Virus record (IMG/VR): IMGVR_UViG_3300006854_000042
Location: 1-31,166 of that record
Length of the DNA: 31,166 nucleotides
Source: a virus
Strand: one strand, 5' to 3'
The translations under genes and the position numbers were made by a program. Positions 7,695 through 16,354 of the stretch are shown piece after piece. The notes beneath the pieces are model-generated. The model ran no database searches and was not told the DNA's origin. It saw only the letters and a list, made by a program, of their open reading frames with translations. The first letter of the stretch is position 1, and each line of letters begins with the position of its first letter.

Positions 7695-9221
7695 GTCCGC
7701 GCGGTAGAGCTCGCGATAGACGCCGCCCACGTTCTTGTCGGTCGCGAACCCGACGGTGATCGTGTGGCCGGCGGTGGCGGGGATGGCGGCGGTGGTCCTG
7801 TAGGCCGCGTTCAGGTTCCAGGTGACCGCGCCGCCACTGGCGTTGATGAACACCAGGACGAACTCGCGCTCGAACCCGGCATCGGCGGGCGTAGGGGCAT
7901 TGACCGTGACGGCGCCCGCGCCTCCCGAAGTGGCCGCCAGGTAGATGAACTTCGCCCCGTCTCCGATGTCCGGCGTCTGCGACGTGCCGACCGCGAACGA
8001 CGTAACGCTGTGATCGCGGTTGTTGTTCTTCTGAAAGACGCCCGGGTCAGTGGCCGTCAGGACGGAGATCGTGCCCTGAGTTGCGAGGCCCTGGTTGTTG
8101 TTGATGAAGTAGTTCGTGCCGGTCAGCGTCGCCTTGAGCCGAAGGACCGCGCCGATCTGGTTGTTGCTGATGAACACGTTCGACGCGGTACCGTCGAAGT
8201 CGAGAGCATTCCCGCCCGAAGGGAGCCGGTTGTTGGTGAAGAAGAAGTACTGGCTCGTACCGCTCGTGTTCACCACCACGCCCTTTTGCATGTCGCAGTT
8301 GGTGACTCGTATCCCGGAGACGCTGGCGCCGGTGATAGACAGGGCGGTCGTATAGGTCCCGCTGAACGTGACGCCGTCGACGCCGACGGCATTGATCAGC
8401 GTGTCCGTGCATCCGACGAGGGCGATTCCGAACCCCGTCGTGCTCGACGAGTGGGTCAGGTTCAGATGCTCCATGCAGAGCGTCGAGCACGAGGTGAACG
8501 TGAAGCAGTTCGCCGTCGCGTGCGTCAGCTTGATCTGCGACGACCGCTTGCCGGCCCCGAGGAGGCGAAGCCCGTTCGCGCTGGTCGCCGTCAGGACAGA
8601 GCTGACCAGGTACGAGGTCGAGGTTGGCGGGAAGTAGACCGTGCCGCCTCCGAGGAAGACGACGCGGTTGATGGCGTTCTGAATTGCGGTCGTGTCGTCC
8701 GCGATCCCGTTGCCGATGGCGCCGTAGTCCTTGACCGAGATCCAGATCTCACTGAACTTCGCCTTGATGGTCCGCGCCGAGGCCGCCGTCGACTCCTGGT
8801 ACTTCGCATCGACGCCGCCCGTGCTCGTGTTCAGCGACGTCAACACCGCGTGCAGCGTCGTGTCCCCGCCCGCGACCGTCGAGCCCGTGTCCGGGTCGAC
8901 GCCCGTGAAGCCGTCGTTGCGGACCGCCGTCGACGGCGCGCTCGCCGTCACCACGTCGAAGTCGTCGACCGTCGAGTAGACGCCCGTGGACGTCACCGAC
9001 TGCACGACCAGCCGCGCCGGGCCCGCCAGGTACACTTCGGCCTTCCCCGCTGCGTCGAGGGCGATCGGCTGCGTCGCCTGCACCTCGGCGTCGGCGTCCG
9101 AGTAGACGATCGTCTGCGAGGTCGTGCCCGGCGAGTAGAACCACGCCAGCCCGCTCGCGTTCGCCGACCCGTCTGACTTCCGCGCGCCCGACGCCAGGTA
9201 CTGCACCAGTGCCGCGAGCAT
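7683..9221 (-). CDS. Tailspike with pectate-lyase-type beta-helix (512 aa)
   Basis: Residues 1-90 resemble a virion-attachment domain (SDGSANASGLAWFYSPGTTS). At about 163-200 the protein has VKDYGAIGNGIADDTTAI, then a helix and GGGTVYFPP, the start of a Pectate_lyase_3 right-handed beta-helix. About 200 residues of short strands with Asn ladders (FFFTNNRLP, FISNNQIG, YFINNNQG) follow, then a C-terminal beta domain for trimerisation or binding. Such spikes recognise and often degrade host capsule or O-antigen. The ATG at 9221 is preferred because of TGATG overlap and a GGGGGTGG site; an in-frame GTG at 9230 is possible. Catalytic residues cannot be assigned. Confidence 0.8.
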   Translation of the reverse strand: MLAALVQYLASGARKSDGSANASGLAWFYSPGTTSQTIVYSDADAEVQATQPIALDAAGKAEVYLAGPARLVVQSVTSTGVYSTVDDFDVVTASAPSTAVRNDGFTGVDPDTGSTVAGGDTTLHAVLTSLNTSTGGVDAKYQESTAASARTIKAKFSEIWISVKDYGAIGNGIADDTTAIQNAINRVVFLGGGTVYFPPTSTSYLVSSVLTATSANGLRLLGAGKRSSQIKLTHATANCFTFTSCSTLCMEHLNLTHSSSTTGFGIALVGCTDTLINAVGVDGVTFSGTYTTALSITGASVSGIRVTNCDMQKGVVVNTSGTSQYFFFTNNRLPSGGNALDFDGTASNVFISNNQIGAVLRLKATLTGTNYFINNNQGLATQGTISVLTATDPGVFQKNNNRDHSVTSFAVGTSQTPDIGDGAKFIYLAATSGGAGAVTVNAPTPADAGFEREFVLVFINASGGAVTWNLNAAYRTTAAIPATAGHTITVGFATDKNVGGVYRELYRADSVT

Positions 9222-9916
9222 CAGCGCCACCCCCGCATGTAGTCGTAGTCCGGCACGAACCGCGCCGGTCCCTTCTCGCCGTCGTCGAGGAGCGCCCTGG
9301 TCTTGTGGAACTCGAACGCATCCGTCATTCGTGACACCTTCTCGGGCAGGCCGCTCGACTCGGCCACGTCGACAGCGACCATGTACGCGAGCGCCTTGAG
9401 GTACCGCGACGGGAAGTCACCGGTCACGCCGCCCGTGTCCATGTCGCGCAGCAGGCGCACCTGGGGGTACGTGATGCTCGTCCAGTTCGAGTCTGGGACC
9501 TGGTAGAGCGTGAACGTCACCGTCCCGGCAGACGTGCCCGACTCGACGTACATCTGCGTCGGCTGGCCCTGGCTCGACTTGTTCGTGAGCAGCATGTAGT
9601 CGGTCATCGACCGCTTGGCCACCGGCAGATCCACGCCGTTGCCGTCGGACACGAACGCGCCGTCGAGGATGTCGATGGTGTCGGCGGGCGCCGTGTACGC
9701 CGCGGTCCCCGCGCTGAGCGCCTGCGTGTAGCGGGTGCGCGTGCGCAGCTGGACGCCCTCGTTCTGCAGCGCCTTGATGCCGACGTTGAGCAGCGTGCGG
9801 CCGAACGCGAGCTGCACCGCCCCGGCCTGGTACTCCTCGCCGCGGACGAGCTGGTACGCCAGCGACACGATCTGGTCCGCCGTGAGGTCGTAGGTGTAGT
9901 TCGCCGAGATGGTCAT
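9221..9916 (-). CDS. Head-tail adaptor / tail tubular-like protein (231 aa)
   Basis: The fold pattern is helix-rich N-terminus (DLTADQIVSLAYQLVRG), beta-rich middle, then FPSRYLKALAYMVAVDVAES and a charged helical C-terminus. This resembles podovirus head-to-tail adaptor proteins (P22 gp4 or T7 gp11 class), which form a dodecameric ring under the portal. Those proteins carry a similar P-x-x-[FY]-x-x-A-L-x-x-x-[LV]-A motif near the C-terminus. Size fits (about 165-240 aa). It overlaps neighbours by ATGA and TGATG and lies directly beside the tailspike. Family assignment is by eye. Confidence 0.6.
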   Translation of the reverse strand: MTISANYTYDLTADQIVSLAYQLVRGEEYQAGAVQLAFGRTLLNVGIKALQNEGVQLRTRTRYTQALSAGTAAYTAPADTIDILDGAFVSDGNGVDLPVAKRSMTDYMLLTNKSSQGQPTQMYVESGTSAGTVTFTLYQVPDSNWTSITYPQVRLLRDMDTGGVTGDFPSRYLKALAYMVAVDVAESSGLPEKVSRMTDAFEFHKTRALLDDGEKGPARFVPDYDYMRGWR

Positions 9917-11592
9917 GCGCTCTGCGGCCTCACCAGCGGTTGCTGCCTGAACACGTTGCCGAACCGAGCCGCCGCCACGCCGTCGTTGGCCATGCGGGAC
10001 AGCCCGACGATGGTCTCGGTGAACCCGGTCTGAAAGGTCAGCCCCGAGCGGCCGCGCAGCGAGATGTAGTCGTACACGTAGTCGGAGGGCAGGCCGTCGG
10101 CGAACCGCAGGCGCTTCCCGAGAGCCGCCAGCCGCGACGCCTTGAACGTGCTCGCGTGCCGCGCGGCCCGGATGCTGGCCATCAGCCCCAGCGACGCCCA
10201 GTCGTAGAGGCTCGAGCCGTTCTTGGCCGTCGCAGCGTAGCCGTTCGTCGAGTCCCGCACGAGCAGCACCGTCGAGGGCGCGATGGTCGGGTCGTAGGTG
10301 CCCGTCTGCGCCCGAGCGAGCGCGCTGTCCGAGGTGCCCGCCGCGGTCTCGTACGTGCTGTTGCTCGTGAACGTGTACAGCCAGTCGTCGATCTCAGTGA
10401 CCTGAGCGCTCAGCCCCTCGACGTGCCACAGCGCGAACAGCGCCGTCGCGAACTGGAGCGCGCGCACCGTCGTCCCGTTCGTCGGGCCGTTGTCGAAGTA
10501 CTCCCACGACCCCGTCCCCGACGGGAACGGAGCGAACAACTCGGCCGGCGTCGTCGCCGAGAGCCCCGTCTGCACGTTCCCGGTCGTCGCGTCCCGGGTC
10601 CCCGTGAGCCAAAACGCCCTCATATCGGCGATGCACTGGGAGAGCAGTTGCTGCGGCGCCGCGGTGAAGTTGCTCGCGATCGCAGCGTCGGCGCCGACCA
10701 GCTCGTCGCCCACCTCATCCTTCAGGTCCTTCCAGAAGTGGACCGCCGAGAGCGTGTTCGGCGAGAACGTCGCCAGCGTCCCGTCGAGGGCGGTCGCCGA
10801 CCCGAATACGATGTCCTGCACCGCGCCCGTGTAGAGCCGCACCGTCCCGCCGACGTCCTGCGACGGGAAGTTGACCCCCACGCTCCCGAGCGCCTGCACG
10901 TTGCGCAGGTACGAGGCGGCCGCCCGCGCCGACGTCAGGTACCGGGACCGCGGCGTGCCGTCGATGTCCGGGAGCAGCTGGTAGGCGTAGAGCAGCACCA
11001 GGCCGCCGTACGCGGTCTCGTACGTCGTGATGCTCGACGACGACGTGGCCCGCATCGCCCCCCACCGCGGGTCGGTGCTCTTGGTCGCCGACGGACTGAA
11101 CCCGAAACCCACCTGGTGGTTGATGAGCTGGTCGGCGCAGCTGCGCAGGACCGTCTTGGCCAGGTTCAGCATCGACGATGGCCGCGTGCCCTCGATGATG
11201 AGGTCGTTGCAGTACTGCCCCGCCCACCCGAGGAAGTTCAGCACCGCACCTGCGCTCGCGATGGGCGCACCGGCGCCGCTCGTGACGTCCTGGTATTGGA
11301 AGCCAGCGGAGACCTGTTGGGCGATGAAGTTCAGCACCACGCCCTCGTCCGCCTCGAGGACGTCGGGTCCGTCGCGTTCCTGCGGCTTGGCGTTCGGCGC
11401 CGGCCTGACGCGGAACTGGCGCTGCCGGGCGATGGCCTTCGCCAGCTCGTCCTTCGTGCGCTCGCCCGGGTGGTCGCTGCAGACCGTGTACTGCCCCTGG
11501 CGGTGCATCGTCGAGATGCGCTTGACGTCCCCGCAGATGTCGCAAACGCGGGGGTAGTCGTACGGGACGTATGGCGCGTACGGCTGGCTCAT
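9913..11592 (-). CDS. Virion protein with N-terminal zinc-finger motif (559 aa)
   Basis: I do not recognise the full-length protein. The N-terminus has C17-x-x-C20 and C38-x-x-H41, a treble-clef or zinc-ribbon pattern. Residues about 85-540 look largely alpha-helical with repeated Ala/Leu/Tyr-rich helices (YETAYGGLVLLYAYQLLPD; VRALQFATALFALWHVEG), which could form an alpha/alpha toroid, plus Ser/Thr-rich loops. It lies between the third beta-helix gene and the adaptor, joined to both by ATGA overlaps, so it is almost surely a virion or assembly protein. An alpha/alpha barrel could mean a glycan-active enzyme, but I see no diagnostic catalytic motif. Confidence 0.65.
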   Translation of the reverse strand: MSQPYAPYVPYDYPRVCDICGDVKRISTMHRQGQYTVCSDHPGERTKDELAKAIARQRQFRVRPAPNAKPQERDGPDVLEADEGVVLNFIAQQVSAGFQYQDVTSGAGAPIASAGAVLNFLGWAGQYCNDLIIEGTRPSSMLNLAKTVLRSCADQLINHQVGFGFSPSATKSTDPRWGAMRATSSSSITTYETAYGGLVLLYAYQLLPDIDGTPRSRYLTSARAAASYLRNVQALGSVGVNFPSQDVGGTVRLYTGAVQDIVFGSATALDGTLATFSPNTLSAVHFWKDLKDEVGDELVGADAAIASNFTAAPQQLLSQCIADMRAFWLTGTRDATTGNVQTGLSATTPAELFAPFPSGTGSWEYFDNGPTNGTTVRALQFATALFALWHVEGLSAQVTEIDDWLYTFTSNSTYETAAGTSDSALARAQTGTYDPTIAPSTVLLVRDSTNGYAATAKNGSSLYDWASLGLMASIRAARHASTFKASRLAALGKRLRFADGLPSDYVYDYISLRGRSGLTFQTGFTETIVGLSRMANDGVAAARFGNVFRQQPLVRPQSA

Positions 11593-12398
11593 GCCGTGAA
11601 GAACACCTTGTTGGTGCCTCCCGCAGAAGTCCCGAGCACCTTGTACGAGGTCCCGGTGATGGTCGCGCCGATGTACGACGCGCCGACGAGCGACGGATTG
11701 ACGAGCGTGGTTCGCAGCGCCGCGGCCGAAATCTTGAACGCGTAGTCCGACCAGCCGTACGAGCCGCCGTCGAAGGTGCAGTCGACCGCCCAGACGTCAT
11801 TGGTGGCCCCGCTCAGCTCAACTGCGATCGCCGGCCGGGACGCCGTGACCGCGAACGTGCACCCCTCGAGGCGGGCGTTCGTGCCGCCGGCCGGGACTCG
11901 GATCGTGCGGTTCGTATCGCTGGCCCCGCACTCGAAGTAGCAGTCCTTCACGTACCCGCCGCCCGCTGTCAGGTCGATGCGCGCGGTCGGCGCGGCCGTC
12001 GAGGCCGGGAAGTAGAGGTTCTCGAGGTAGAACCCAGTGCCCGAGACGTTGAAGAACACGACGGCGCCCGAGCACGTGTACCTCGGCCGCGTCGATCCCG
12101 AGCCGCAGCCGATGATGGAGAGGCCCGCCAGCGAGAGCGCCTGCGAGCCCGACAGCGTCTCAGCCGAGCCCTCGCCGATGATGATGAGACCGTTCGCGGC
12201 GCTGTTCGTGAGCGCTTGGGCGAACGTCTTGACCGCCAGGAACGGCGTGGTACCCGCGCTGGCATCGTTGCCGTTGATGGTGTCGAGGAACTGGACCGCG
12301 CCGGACAGCGTGACGGTCGATGCGAGGCTGTCGGGGACGTTCTCGAAGACTGTGCCCGTGAGCCCGAGGCCACCTAGCCAGGTGTTTGGGGACGCCAT
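11589..12398 (-). CDS. Beta-helix virion protein, paralogue 3 (269 aa)
   Basis: This is the third of three consecutive related proteins. A conserved core is visible at about residues 68-110 (GLIIIGEGSAETLSG, then LSIIGCGSGSTRPRYTCSG). It matches GDIIYVLPGYTETIS..VTIVGMGHGSNRPTLTWS in the next gene upstream. The rest is strand-turn repeats typical of a right-handed beta-helix (LENLYFPAS, VKDCYFECG, LEGCTFAV). It has lost the longer N-terminus of its relatives. The start is fixed by a stop codon nine bases upstream in frame. Its ribosome site is unusually far away (see the separate entry). Likely head- or tail-surface protein. Confidence 0.7.
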   Translation of the reverse strand: MASPNTWLGGLGLTGTVFENVPDSLASTVTLSGAVQFLDTINGNDASAGTTPFLAVKTFAQALTNSAANGLIIIGEGSAETLSGSQALSLAGLSIIGCGSGSTRPRYTCSGAVVFFNVSGTGFYLENLYFPASTAAPTARIDLTAGGGYVKDCYFECGASDTNRTIRVPAGGTNARLEGCTFAVTASRPAIAVELSGATNDVWAVDCTFDGGSYGWSDYAFKISAAALRTTLVNPSLVGASYIGATITGTSYKVLGTSAGGTNKVFFTA

Positions 12399-12426
12399 GC
12401 TGTATCAGGCCGGGCGGCCCCTCCTT
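12396..12426 (-). promoter_or_regulatory. Distant ribosome-binding site with intervening hairpin
   Basis: The AAGGAG site at 12421-12426 lies about 22 bases from the ATG at 12398, too far for normal use. Between them GGCC-GCCC-GGCC (12408-12419) can form a small hairpin that would bring the site closer to the start. A known precedent is T4 gene 38. No nearer site is seen. Confidence 0.35.
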
Positions 12427-12428
12427 GG

Positions 12429-13373
12429 TTACACCGACGGGGTTCCGAGCAAGATCGCCGTCTCGTTCGAGTTGTTGACGCCGAAGTTCTGGAACAACTG
12501 CACGTCGCCGGAGGTGACGACGATCTGAGCGTTGCTGCCGTCGGTCATGTTCCGGAGCTTGTTGTTCGAGATCCAGCCGGTCGTCGAGGCCAGCCCCATC
12601 GTGATGCACGCGGTGGAGCTCGCCGCGTTGTTCTGTACCCAGTTCGAGTCAATGAGCACGCCCGTGCAGGCCGTGGTCAGCTCCTGGATGGGGCCCACCG
12701 CGGCGGCGGTCGTCCCGGCGATGATGTCGTTGTTCTGGATGACCGGGTTCGCGCAGTTCGTGAGACGCAGGAACGTGGTGCAGGTGGCCAGCGCGGCGCC
12801 GCGCACCTGGTTGCCCGTGAACACGAAGTCGTTGGCGCCCGTGACGGTGACGCCGATGGTGACCTTGTTGTTCGCGTCGGTCCCGCAGTTGATGCGGCAG
12901 TTCGTGATCGCGCAGCTGTTGGCCGAGACCGTGATGGGGGCGGCAACGTTCACCGTCCCCGTCGTCGGCTCGAGCTGCAAGATCATGTTGGTGATGCTGA
13001 ACCCAGCCGAGTCCATCAGCATCGTCGAGCTGTTCGTCGACCAGGTGAGCGTCGGGCGGTTGCTCCCGTGCCCCATGCCGACGATGGTCACGTCGGTCGC
13101 GGTCCCGAGGTTCGACCACTGGTCGGCCGCCGAGATCGTCTCCGTGTAGCCGGGGAGGACATAGATGATATCTCCCCGGCCGCTCACCACCTGCGCGAGA
13201 GCGGAGTTGATGGTCGTAAAGCTGCGCTGGGCGATGCCCTGCCCGACCTGCCCGAGCCCCGCAACCGTAGTGGCGCTTCCGACGTAGAAGACGCCGCCAC
13301 CGGTCGCGGAGAGGTAGAGGTTCGCGACTTCCTGAACCCCCAGCTGATTGACAGGGTTGTTGAGGTTGGACAT
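12429..13373 (-). CDS. Beta-helix virion protein, paralogue 2 (314 aa)
   Basis: This protein shares an ordered core with both neighbours. The N-terminus has VFYVGSATT and a helix ending in TTINSALAQ. GDIIYVLPGYTETIS at about residues 67-81 and VTIVGMGHGSNRPTLTWS at about 93-110 follow. The remaining two thirds is Asn/Cys-rich strand-turn repeats (ITNCRINCG, FTGNQVRG, IQNNDII), diagnostic of a right-handed beta-helix. A putative AAGG ribosome site precedes the ATG. The position directly after the capsid gene and another copy suggests a capsid-decorating or head-fibre protein; enzymatic action is not evident. Confidence 0.75.
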   Translation of the reverse strand: MSNLNNPVNQLGVQEVANLYLSATGGGVFYVGSATTVAGLGQVGQGIAQRSFTTINSALAQVVSGRGDIIYVLPGYTETISAADQWSNLGTATDVTIVGMGHGSNRPTLTWSTNSSTMLMDSAGFSITNMILQLEPTTGTVNVAAPITVSANSCAITNCRINCGTDANNKVTIGVTVTGANDFVFTGNQVRGAALATCTTFLRLTNCANPVIQNNDIIAGTTAAAVGPIQELTTACTGVLIDSNWVQNNAASSTACITMGLASTTGWISNNKLRNMTDGSNAQIVVTSGDVQLFQNFGVNNSNETAILLGTPSV

Positions 13374-13382
13374 CGCCCGCCC

Positions 13383-14309
13383 TTAGGTCGCGACCACACC
13401 CGGAGCGAGAGCGCCGGACTTCGCGTTCTCATCCGACGTGAAGTTTTGGAACGCCCTGACGGTGCAGCCGCCGCCGAACGTGATGCCCTGGTTCGCGGCG
13501 GTGCCGTTGTTGACGACGGCCATGTAGTTGTCGCAGGCGATCCCATCCGCCGCGACCGCATCGAACACGATGCACGCCGTGCTGGCCGTGTGCGTGTTGT
13601 ACATCATGTTCCGCATGACCTTGAGGTTGGTCGCGGCGACGGTGTAGTGGATCATGCCGTTCGCCGCCGTCGCGGAGCACACGAACTCGTTGTCTTCGAT
13701 GCGGGTCTGGTCGGGCACGGTGCCGCCGACGACCTTCACGACGTCAGTGGAGTTGTGCGTCGCCGTCCCGCGGAAGACGTTGCCGAGGATGCTGGCTCGG
13801 TGAGCGCCCGACCCGATCTCGATGGCGATGGTGGCCTTGTTGCTGGCCCCGCTCGCCGTCTCGATGTCGCACGACTGGATGGTGCAGTCGGTGCCGGTGA
13901 TGTTGATCGCCTTTGTGACGCCGTTCGCCCCCTCCAATTGCAGGTGGAGGTTCTGCATCATCACGTTGTTGACCGTGACGTTCCACGCCGAGGTCGTCGC
14001 GGTCCACCGGAACGCCGGCCGCTCGGCGCCGTTGCCGACGCCGATGATGGACACGCCGGCCACGAACGTCGGCGACGTGGTCACGCTCTCCGAGTGCTGC
14101 GGGAGAACGATGATCGTGTCGCCACGGTTCGCCCGACAGGCCCCAAGCGCCGCGGACAGCGTCGTGTAGAGCTGGCTCGCGATGTCGTCCTGGAAGCCAT
14201 CGCGGACACCGCCCGAATCGAGGTAGAAGATCTGACCGCCGTTCGGGGAGGTGATGTAACCCGGCGTCGCCACCGGGTTCGGGAACTTTGAGAGAACCGT
14301 CACGGGCAT
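13383..14309 (-). CDS. Beta-helix virion protein, paralogue 1 (308 aa)
   Basis: This is the first protein after the major capsid gene. It contains GQIFYLDSGG, a helix ending in TTLSAALGACRANRGDTIIV, LPQHSESV, and VSIIGVGNGAERPAFRWT. These align one-for-one with segments of the next gene downstream. Strand-turn repeats (IQSCDIETA, ILGNVFRG, IEDNEFVCS, VMRNMMYN) then build a right-handed beta-helix. An AGGTGA ribosome site lies about six bases before the ATG. The gene order capsid then beta-helix is compatible with a decoration protein on the head. Function not proven. Confidence 0.75.
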   Translation of the reverse strand: MPVTVLSKFPNPVATPGYITSPNGGQIFYLDSGGVRDGFQDDIASQLYTTLSAALGACRANRGDTIIVLPQHSESVTTSPTFVAGVSIIGVGNGAERPAFRWTATTSAWNVTVNNVMMQNLHLQLEGANGVTKAINITGTDCTIQSCDIETASGASNKATIAIEIGSGAHRASILGNVFRGTATHNSTDVVKVVGGTVPDQTRIEDNEFVCSATAANGMIHYTVAATNLKVMRNMMYNTHTASTACIVFDAVAADGIACDNYMAVVNNGTAANQGITFGGGCTVRAFQNFTSDENAKSGALAPGVVAT

Positions 14310-14318
14310 GGGGTCACC

Positions 14319-15215
14319 TCAGATGCTCGAGCCGTACACGCCGCGGGGGTCGGTCCAGCCGGAGCTGAACCGCTGGTAGCCCGAGTACGTGATGGTCAGG
14401 TTGTCCTCGGTGTTGTGGTCGCGGAACGTCGGCTTCTGCCGCCACACGTGGCGAAGGCCGTTGTCCGCGTCGCTCACCGCCCACCAGTTCGTGGTGCTGG
14501 TGAAGTACGGGTTCTCGGCGATCTCGATGCCCATGCCCTTGAGCACGTTCACCGCGTTGTTCGCCGTGTCGTTCTGCTGCTCCGACTTCAGGATCCGATT
14601 CGCCCGGAACCAGAGGTCGGTCGGCACGACCAGCTTCTTCAGCATGTAGCCGCGGAGCAGGCCGTTGGAGCTCGGCAGCTTGCGCATGTTGGTGCGCATC
14701 TGCTCGACGGCGGTCTCGCTGAGCGACATCGGCGTCGCGAGCGTGTTGGAGTACGTCCCGCCCTTCGGCAGCTTGTGCGACGCCGAGCAGAGCGCGACGC
14801 CATCCGCGCCCACGAACGTGGACGAGAACGCGTTGATGAAGATGCCGGCGTTGATGTACTCCTGGGTCCACTTCGCCGACCTGGCGATGGCGCCCGTGCC
14901 GTCGATCGCCTTGTCGTACTTCTTGTCGGCGACCGCTTCCTCCGAGCAGACCAGCCGGAGCGCGAACGTGTTCATCGTGTAGCGCTTCGAGTAGCCCTGC
15001 TGGACGGAGTCGACCGCCATCATCGCGCCCTCTTGCTTGACGGGCATGATTCCGGTGCCGGCGTACTCCTGGTCGTCGATGTAGGCGTCCTTGGTCGAGG
15101 TGACCTTGAACCCGCACGCCTCCCACGCGAGCTTCCCCTTCATCTCGTCGCCCCAAACGACGTCGAGCGTGGGCTTGAGGGACGCGGAGATTGTCGAGAG
15201 CTTTACGAGACTCAT
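14319..15215 (-). CDS. Major capsid protein, HK97-fold type (298 aa)
   Basis: The protein fits the HK97-fold capsid class: an N-terminal helix (MSLVKLSTISASLKPTLDVV), a long E-loop-like region, and a central motif (about residues 120-170) with INAGIFINAFSSTFVGADGV, CSASHKLPKGG, and SNTLATPMSLSETAVEQM. The A-S-H/G-G/N-T-L pattern is common in Mu-gpT-like and podovirus capsid proteins. The C-terminus is beta-rich (DNLTITYSGYQRFSSGWTD). Length fits a mature capsid without a long scaffold domain. It lies in the canonical order terminase, portal, scaffold, decoration, capsid. The ATG at 15215 has a GGGGAT ribosome site; the longer frame upstream belongs to overlap with the previous gene. Confidence 0.85.
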   Translation of the reverse strand: MSLVKLSTISASLKPTLDVVWGDEMKGKLAWEACGFKVTSTKDAYIDDQEYAGTGIMPVKQEGAMMAVDSVQQGYSKRYTMNTFALRLVCSEEAVADKKYDKAIDGTGAIARSAKWTQEYINAGIFINAFSSTFVGADGVALCSASHKLPKGGTYSNTLATPMSLSETAVEQMRTNMRKLPSSNGLLRGYMLKKLVVPTDLWFRANRILKSEQQNDTANNAVNVLKGMGIEIAENPYFTSTTNWWAVSDADNGLRHVWRQKPTFRDHNTEDNLTITYSGYQRFSSGWTDPRGVYGSSI

Positions 15216-15217
15216 GG

Positions 15218-15865
15218 TCAGATCCCCGATGCGGAGTAGCCGGGCAGGATCCCCTCGTTGCAAACGACGAGATACTTGGCCCGAGTGATGGTGACGTCGT
15301 TGATGGCCGCCGGAATCCCGATGTCAGCGACCGGGTAATTCGAGATGCTGATGATCCGGAAGTTGAAGGTCGTCGTGTTGTGCGTGGAGATGTCCAGGGT
15401 CATCGCCGAGACGCCGGTCGTGGTGTCGCCGGAGCCCGTCGCGAGGTCGCAGTTCTCCTGGATGAGGCCGATGGCGCCCGCCACGGTCGTGATGCCCGTG
15501 CTGCTCGAACCGTCGACCTCCATCACCAGGTCCGTCGTCAGCGGGTAGAAGTCCACCCACGACGCGTTGACGCTGCCGACAGTGGTCGGCGTGAACGTCG
15601 TCGAGGCCGGAATGAAGTCCGACGGGTAGCGCTTGCCGTCCGACTTCACGAACGAGGCGCCGATGCACACGCCGACCAGCTTCCCGTTGTCCGCCGCGGC
15701 GGCAGCGACCACCGTGCCGTCCGAGACAGCGGTCAGGATGTCGTACTTGAAGATTCCGGTGCTGTTGTTGTTCGCGACTTCGCCGCGAAGCGGACGGGGG
15801 AAAACCCCCTCGCCGCCGGAGAGGGTTCCCCAGGGGCGGAAACCTCCGTATTGAACGTTGGCCAT
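15218..15865 (-). CDS. Head decoration-like protein (215 aa)
   Basis: Immediately upstream of the capsid gene in the operon. The sequence is Gly/Ser/Thr-rich with beta strands and small loops (VSDGTVVAAAAADNGKLVGV, CIGASFVKSDGKRYPSDF). Similar genes next to capsid genes encode coat-associated or decoration proteins, and the pattern of a small beta-tulip followed by WVDFYPL is familiar from such proteins. A strong AAGGAG site overlaps the upstream TAA and sits eight bases before the ATG, which suggests high expression. Family assignment is from pattern and position. Confidence 0.6.
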   Translation of the reverse strand: MANVQYGGFRPWGTLSGGEGVFPRPLRGEVANNNSTGIFKYDILTAVSDGTVVAAAAADNGKLVGVCIGASFVKSDGKRYPSDFIPASTTFTPTTVGSVNASWVDFYPLTTDLVMEVDGSSSTGITTVAGAIGLIQENCDLATGSGDTTTGVSAMTLDISTHNTTTFNFRIISISNYPVADIGIPAAINDVTITRAKYLVVCNEGILPGYSASGI

Positions 15866-15877
15866 GACGGGTTCTCC

Positions 15878-16282
15878 TTACGCCTCGACCTGGTGGGTGA
15901 TGTCGCCGCCGATGGCGACGCCGCGGCCCCCGCTCTCCTGAGCGGAGAGCTTGATTTGGGCCACGCGCGCCGCGGCCTCTCGAAGGGGCCCGGCCTCGAT
16001 GCGGCGGGCGCGCTCCTCGGGAATCTTCATGAGCAGGAGCCGGTTGCGGCCGACCCTGTACTCGGTGTCTTCCGTGTTGGCGGTGTCGAAGGCCGGGGCC
16101 GTCGCGTCGGGGTCGCTCGACCTCTCGACACGCGTGTACCCGCGCGCCTTCATGAGCGGCATGTCGTCGTCGCTCACCCAGGCGTAGCGCTGGCCCTTCT
16201 CTTTGTTGCGGACCAAGTCGAGCCGGTAATCGGCGTCGATCGGGGTCTCGTCTGCGTCCTTGCGCTTGCGTCCACGCGGCAT
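15878..16282 (-). CDS. Head-region protein of unknown function (134 aa)
   Basis: The ATG at 16282 has a GGAG ribosome site; an in-frame start at 16354 would run through the hairpin region and is less likely. The first 12 residues are very basic (MPRGRKRKDADE). The middle contains YAWVSDDDMPLMKARGYTRV and YRVGRNRLLLMKIP, a pattern seen in small virion-associated proteins near phage capsid genes. The C-terminus is helical and amphipathic. Function unknown; it is the first gene downstream of a possible promoter. Confidence 0.6.
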   Translation of the reverse strand: MPRGRKRKDADETPIDADYRLDLVRNKEKGQRYAWVSDDDMPLMKARGYTRVERSSDPDATAPAFDTANTEDTEYRVGRNRLLLMKIPEERARRIEAGPLREAAARVAQIKLSAQESGGRGVAIGGDITHQVEA

Positions 16283-16354
16283 GGGAATCTCCGGTCGCTT
16301 CGTTGACCACCCGTGCCGCGCCAGCGATTCACGCGAGGGCAGGATTCGAAACAA

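Noticed and set aside
9940-11745. 601-codon plus-strand open frame opposite the 559-aa virion gene
   Set aside because: Antisense shadow with Arg/Gly/Val/Ala-rich composition and no start signal.
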